From positions 186,001 to 250,000 of the forward strand of contig LDXJ01000061.1 in NCBI GenBank assembly GCA_001029295.1: DNA of 64,000 bases. Direction: 5' to 3'. How positions within the stretch are numbered: position 1 is the first letter of the stretch; the number at the start of each line of letters is the position of its first letter. This DNA is from Peptococcaceae bacterium CEB3 (GTDB taxonomy: Bacteria; Bacillota; Desulfitobacteriia; Desulfitobacteriales; Desulfitobacteriaceae). The notes under the pieces are model-generated. The model worked only from the letters and a program-made list of their open reading frames with translations, was not told where the DNA came from and ran no database searches. Below, piece after piece: positions 62,901 to 64,000 of this stretch. A program made the position numbers and the translations under genes.

Positions 62901-63281
62901 GACGAGGTAAACAGTCTTAACTTTAAGGCGTGTTAACTCAATTTTCGTGAACTTATTCAAGGCATCTTCCTGGGTAAGCAAAATAGGCGCGTCCTTTAAT
63001 TTAGCCAGCGGAGCCGCCGCCAAAACATCGACAAGATGTTCGTCAGAGCCTACTGCCAGCACGGCATTATCGGAAGTGGTTTTCCAACCATATTCGGCTA
63101 TTTGCGCCGCTGTCTGATAGCGGTCACTTCCCGCTATTCGGAACGGCTGGACGTGGACCGTCCTTAACGGTACCGGCGACTTACTCGAATCAGCCAACAC
63201 AGAAAGTGGAGCTAATATAGGCGACATTACAAAACAAAGGGCTATACAAACGGACAATATTTTTTGCGTTATTTTTTTCAC
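56970..63281 (-). CDS. Giant secreted CWB2 surface protein with InlB-type repeats
   Basis: 2103 residues from a GTG with GGAGG upstream. A signal peptide (MKKITQKILSVCIALCFVMS to about residue 31, cut after VLA) leads to three CWB2 cell-wall-binding repeats (about 45-345), each starting with an RxAGxDRYxTA-type motif (RIAGSDRYQTAAQIAEYGW; NLGGSDRFATALNIANQLG; RLAGEDRYGTNLAVIRQF). These anchor the protein to wall polymers. Then come an Ig-like strand region, a Gly-rich linker, an InlB/Listeria-Bacteroides repeat (VTFQTNGGSDIQPVTVPLGG ... FIGWFTDKSLTKEF), and a long unrecognised middle of about 900 residues. Further InlB-like units follow around 1480-1610. Six near-identical C-terminal repeats end the protein. 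A role in adhesion or S-layer function is likely. Confidence 0.92.
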   Translation of the reverse strand: MKKITQKILSVCIALCFVMSPILAPLSVLADSSKSPVPLRTVHVQPFRIAGSDRYQTAAQIAEYGWKTTSDNAVLAVGSDEHLVDVLAAAPLAKLKDAPILLTQEDALNKFTKIELTRLKVKTVYLVSGLGIVSQNVLDSLKAMNIKVVNLGGSDRFATALNIANQLGSPTQVAVATAWSFADALSIASEAAAEGMPILFTDQNSLPMSVLNYLTHNKASIRRTYVVGGTGVISDGVARRLPNPVRLAGEDRYGTNLAVIRQFSNLLRPQSTYVANGEDSHIVDALTGAPMASLSDSLLLLTRGSGFPHTAQELTGLNLSENVIGLGGSASIPDNVLQIIKNMISALTTGSEAQSSDTGITSSAYMISGTMISKVPIGTTKAAFLGNLRKGESQQTWDTTGVTDPVVSGNTLVVTAQNGTKATYTITVNANSIPSPNGSGQNGGRGEGGAPSNKATVTFQTNGGSDIQPVTVPLGGTLSEVPTPVKDNQAFIGWFTDKSLTKEFYSAAPVTADTTLYAAYSKRHNGLKQYQDPEKYSENCDPNYTVSIVSPVQLTKDNLSDYVELTAYIGDIPQLNITDSGGVYKLTPATPYTSGGHYKFTLKNAQLSFSGESQAVRALAFRIHKDEVENVKLKDNIKYILWSDVQTLGHGAYSVSAKLGIATNDTVCFWNGKYDDKTKFCKIVQASDIKGGSGEGDRTLLYTKESQFSDVFKQVDVFYKKDIPASAYLGKVDTQKIAQDARNSKGTQELTAILAHTLSESPSFKAMATGSNHLATEQGFKPVHDNPGAATIDISPGDLVKGLTVAASIGTAVNKNFPDAGAKDWMVLTLSFTYHTVLKQKVELQADFTVKEYIKTSAQGDRQGSSFDYALNMYSQTNESLSVLICSKDDSKSGYLDITKEINNLIKDNSDQSGHIADTLKKVLGAKGDYIDLVDVKLFKETNYDPPEVPVFETDFTLDFVVRVNFAAGISTQTTLMCAKQVGVRGSIEKGVSSYQHTLMGDDRFSFDLYCAGYLGVEAGLKAGISFSITGLSDLGKVGVNAEAGPYIDLYGFVHLGLSKYDENSELIDTSLQGGLYMEAGIYVDLNVYAQSDVFKVIAGYDVYSHKFPLFSLGNQYVLLKFVNSGGACLMNGESCSPTDIGGLLDAKYLDIKTGETVTGNYADTSDFYLQFSSPYFEYDHNKNTVTVRKDLFGAYDPYISPNTKRLDTTVFIYYTGSNLCFSQNGGYYYYNGKLIPKENDGALKTANLTWLDSSIDPAKYPDIKTRKATYVLNIAGKESETLAERQVLFGQVPGSIDMSGYYDMGKFTYSPDFNQPILEDTTYTIYLAPYQKLVSFITYYDSSWHLDVYPVNIGEIPKIPEKYNSSGPDVNFKGWSGTPGWNYPMISGVDTVTAVDSNIVRNYGPNFAYTGLDTEKSLHSFTGTYKECLNDYNTAMYADKGTFAGCSLYLYTARYTSNKTFNVTFIMPALSLGKINLESTTRTEQFQFGQQVRCDLDPSLPWFNMLGWDENGDGVPDYVDYSHTNDLPLATRDMTLTAVYKIKTYNVTVLDKDGNTAQNLTVDCASLPDILKSPPDYPGMKFKYWLISKSGGAFVQWDPSIDCGVYQDWTIKPVYSQGYTVTIGQLSGGSITATPAAAAAGTPINLTITPDSGKRLKAGTLKYNDGTADHDISGTSFTMPDADVTVTAEFEDIPQVTHRVSIDGNLSGGSITAAPTSAAAGTTINLTISPDSGKRLKAGTLKYTDAAGDHYINGTSFIMPDANVTVTALFEDIPAVRHSVRIGNTPGGTITATPVWTAAGTTVQLTITPWSGFELKAGTLKYNDGTADHDISGTSFTMPDADVTVTAEFEYVPPPPRPVTIYSVSIGNLSGGSITATPTSAAAGTTINLAITPDSGKRLKTGTLKYNDGTADHDISGTSFTMPDANVTVTADFEDVPPPPPPVTTYSVSIGNLSGGSITVTPTSAAAGTTVNLTITPDSGKRLKAGTLKYNDGTADHDISGTSFTMPDANVTVTAEFEDVPPPPPPVTTYSVSIGNLSGGSITAAPTSAAAGTPINLTITPDSGKQLKAGTLKYYYGNTVQDINGTSFTMPDADVTVTAEFQ
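56973..58432 (-). repeat. Six 72-84-residue C-terminal repeats of the surface protein
   Basis: Each unit reads SVSIGNLSGGSITATPTSAA, AGTTINLTITPDSGKRLKAG, TLKYNDGTADHDISGTSFTM, PDANVTVTAEFED. The last units are joined by a proline linker (VPPPPPPVTTY). DNA identity between units 4, 5 and 6 is very high, so copy number should vary by recombination. The third unit is the most diverged. Confidence 0.93.
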
Positions 63282-63627
63282 ATTCTCTTCCTCCGCTCTA
63301 CTAAATATGCAGCAATAATAATAAACCCAGTAAGTCGCTGCTTTGCTTCGCTATCTTACTGTCATTACATGATTATATATGAACTCTGAAAATAGGGATT
63401 TTTTTCAGCTTAATAGGTGTTAAATCCGGTACGAAATGACCTCTATTTGGTATAAAAGCCTCAAGCGGGAACTTGCGGGATACCCACATTGGAGAAGTAG
63501 CCGCAGCGTCAAACTATATGGAATAATACGGATTAGACTGGATATACTCATTACTAGGTTTTTGCATTCTAACATCTCAAAACGGCGATACTTCTTTGAT
63601 AATTTCAAAAAGGAGCTGGCACAAGTG

Positions 63628-63723
63628 GAATGTCTTGTTGCCTTTATGGTGTTTGCCTTGATTACAATCGCCATCATCTCAAGACTCGTTGAGGACGGGG
63701 GGACTTTCCCCCAGGGCATGTAA
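63628..63723 (+). CDS. Small hydrophobic peptide, possible type I toxin-like
   Basis: 31 residues from a GTG (63628) with AAAGGAG 9 bp upstream: MECLVAFMVFALITIAIISR then LVEDGGTFPQGM. One membrane helix followed by a short polar tail is the build of small membrane toxins and of phage-like small proteins. The frame is open to 63436 upstream but lacks a ribosome site there. A strong terminator directly follows, which supports a real short transcript. No antisense RNA could be identified by eye. Confidence 0.5.
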   Translation, partial: ECLVAFMVFALITIAIISRLVEDGGTFPQGM

Positions 63724-63743
63724 GACAACAAATATAATATAAA

Positions 63744-63774
63744 GGAGCTAAATCGTCTTATCTAGCTCCTTTTT
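63744..63774 (+). terminator. Rho-independent terminator after the small peptide gene
   Basis: GGAGCTA (63744-63750) pairs with TAGCTCC (63763-63769), followed by TTTTT. Nothing further is recognisable from 63775 to the window end. Confidence 0.88.
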
Positions 63775-64000
63775 GTCGTCCCACCGAGAAATCTCCCCAT
63801 TTCTTCCTATCCCAATGCCCCTCAACGGTCACGACTCATAATTTACTTTTACGGATATGAACGCACTTGTAGGTACTCTTGGTGTCTTATGATTCGAGAT
63901 TGTTTCTGAGCGGGTGAAGATGAGTTAAAGCGGGGGCGTTTTTGTACGCCCTCGCTATGCGATAGTTTACCCAGTATGAGCTTGTTCCTGCCTATTCCGT

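Overview
The window looks like chromosome of a low-GC-lineage Gram-positive anaerobe (Bacillota, Clostridia; a Peptococcaceae/Desulfitobacteriaceae-type organism is my best guess, not proven). The reasons are strong AGGAGG ribosome sites, frequent GTG/TTG starts, a NAD-linked molybdenum/tungsten formate dehydrogenase with selenocysteine, a CWB2/InlB-type surface protein, a BMP-type nucleoside ABC importer and the TsaE-TsaB-RimI-TsaD cluster. The first 33 kb is dense, mostly minus-strand housekeeping DNA. From about 33.6 to 57 kb it becomes an accessory region with toxin-antitoxin genes, helicases, gene fragments and duplicated debris. The last 7 kb is one giant surface protein gene.

Layout. 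1-4.6 kb holds molybdenum-cofactor genes: a mog/moaB fragment, a MOSC protein, moaC, moaA, fdhD and mobA, plus a PII gene. Directly upstream of mobA, and overlapping it, is a short glutaredoxin-like gene whose first active-site cysteine codon is TGA, so it is probably a selenoprotein. 4.8-12.8 kb holds a PAS histidine kinase and a formate dehydrogenase operon (5-formyl-THF cyclo-ligase, NuoE-like, NuoF-like, FdhA). FdhA reads through a TGA with a clear SECIS hairpin, which shows that this genome decodes selenocysteine. 13-17.8 kb holds a LysO-type exporter, a compact cluster of DnaA boxes and the t6A tRNA-modification genes. 18-29.7 kb holds an amidohydrolase, a DMT transporter, tex, a GntR regulator, a complete BMP-type ABC importer and a uracil/xanthine permease. 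30-33.6 kb holds a HicA-like toxin pair and kbl-tdh, which convert threonine to glycine and acetyl-CoA.

The accessory region starts with a truncated Panacea antitoxin fused tail to tail with a broken DNA-alkylation-repair gene. It continues with a PIN toxin pair, a two-gene unit I recall as DUF6323/DUF6179 (no known function), an orphan HipA-like kinase and a PLD/DEAD/DUF3427 helicase. The helicase frame continues past one TAG into a SEC-C zinc motif. Next come a TetR regulator with a CrtI-like oxidoreductase and a DUF1841/SEC-C/TPR protein, followed by several decayed genes. An intact MqsR-like toxin/Panacea antitoxin pair is followed by two tandem DUF1998 helicase paralogs, one frameshifted and one internally deleted. 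Two nitroreductase copies lie at 48 and 55 kb. A 285-bp structured element with 12-bp inverted ends precedes the surface protein.

A second pattern runs through the core half: many leaders and intergenic gaps carry short degenerate tandem repeats, each locus with its own unit of about 13-39 bp. Neighbouring genes lysO, tsaE and rimI carry matching low-complexity insertions. All functions are assigned by reading the sequences; no database search was possible.
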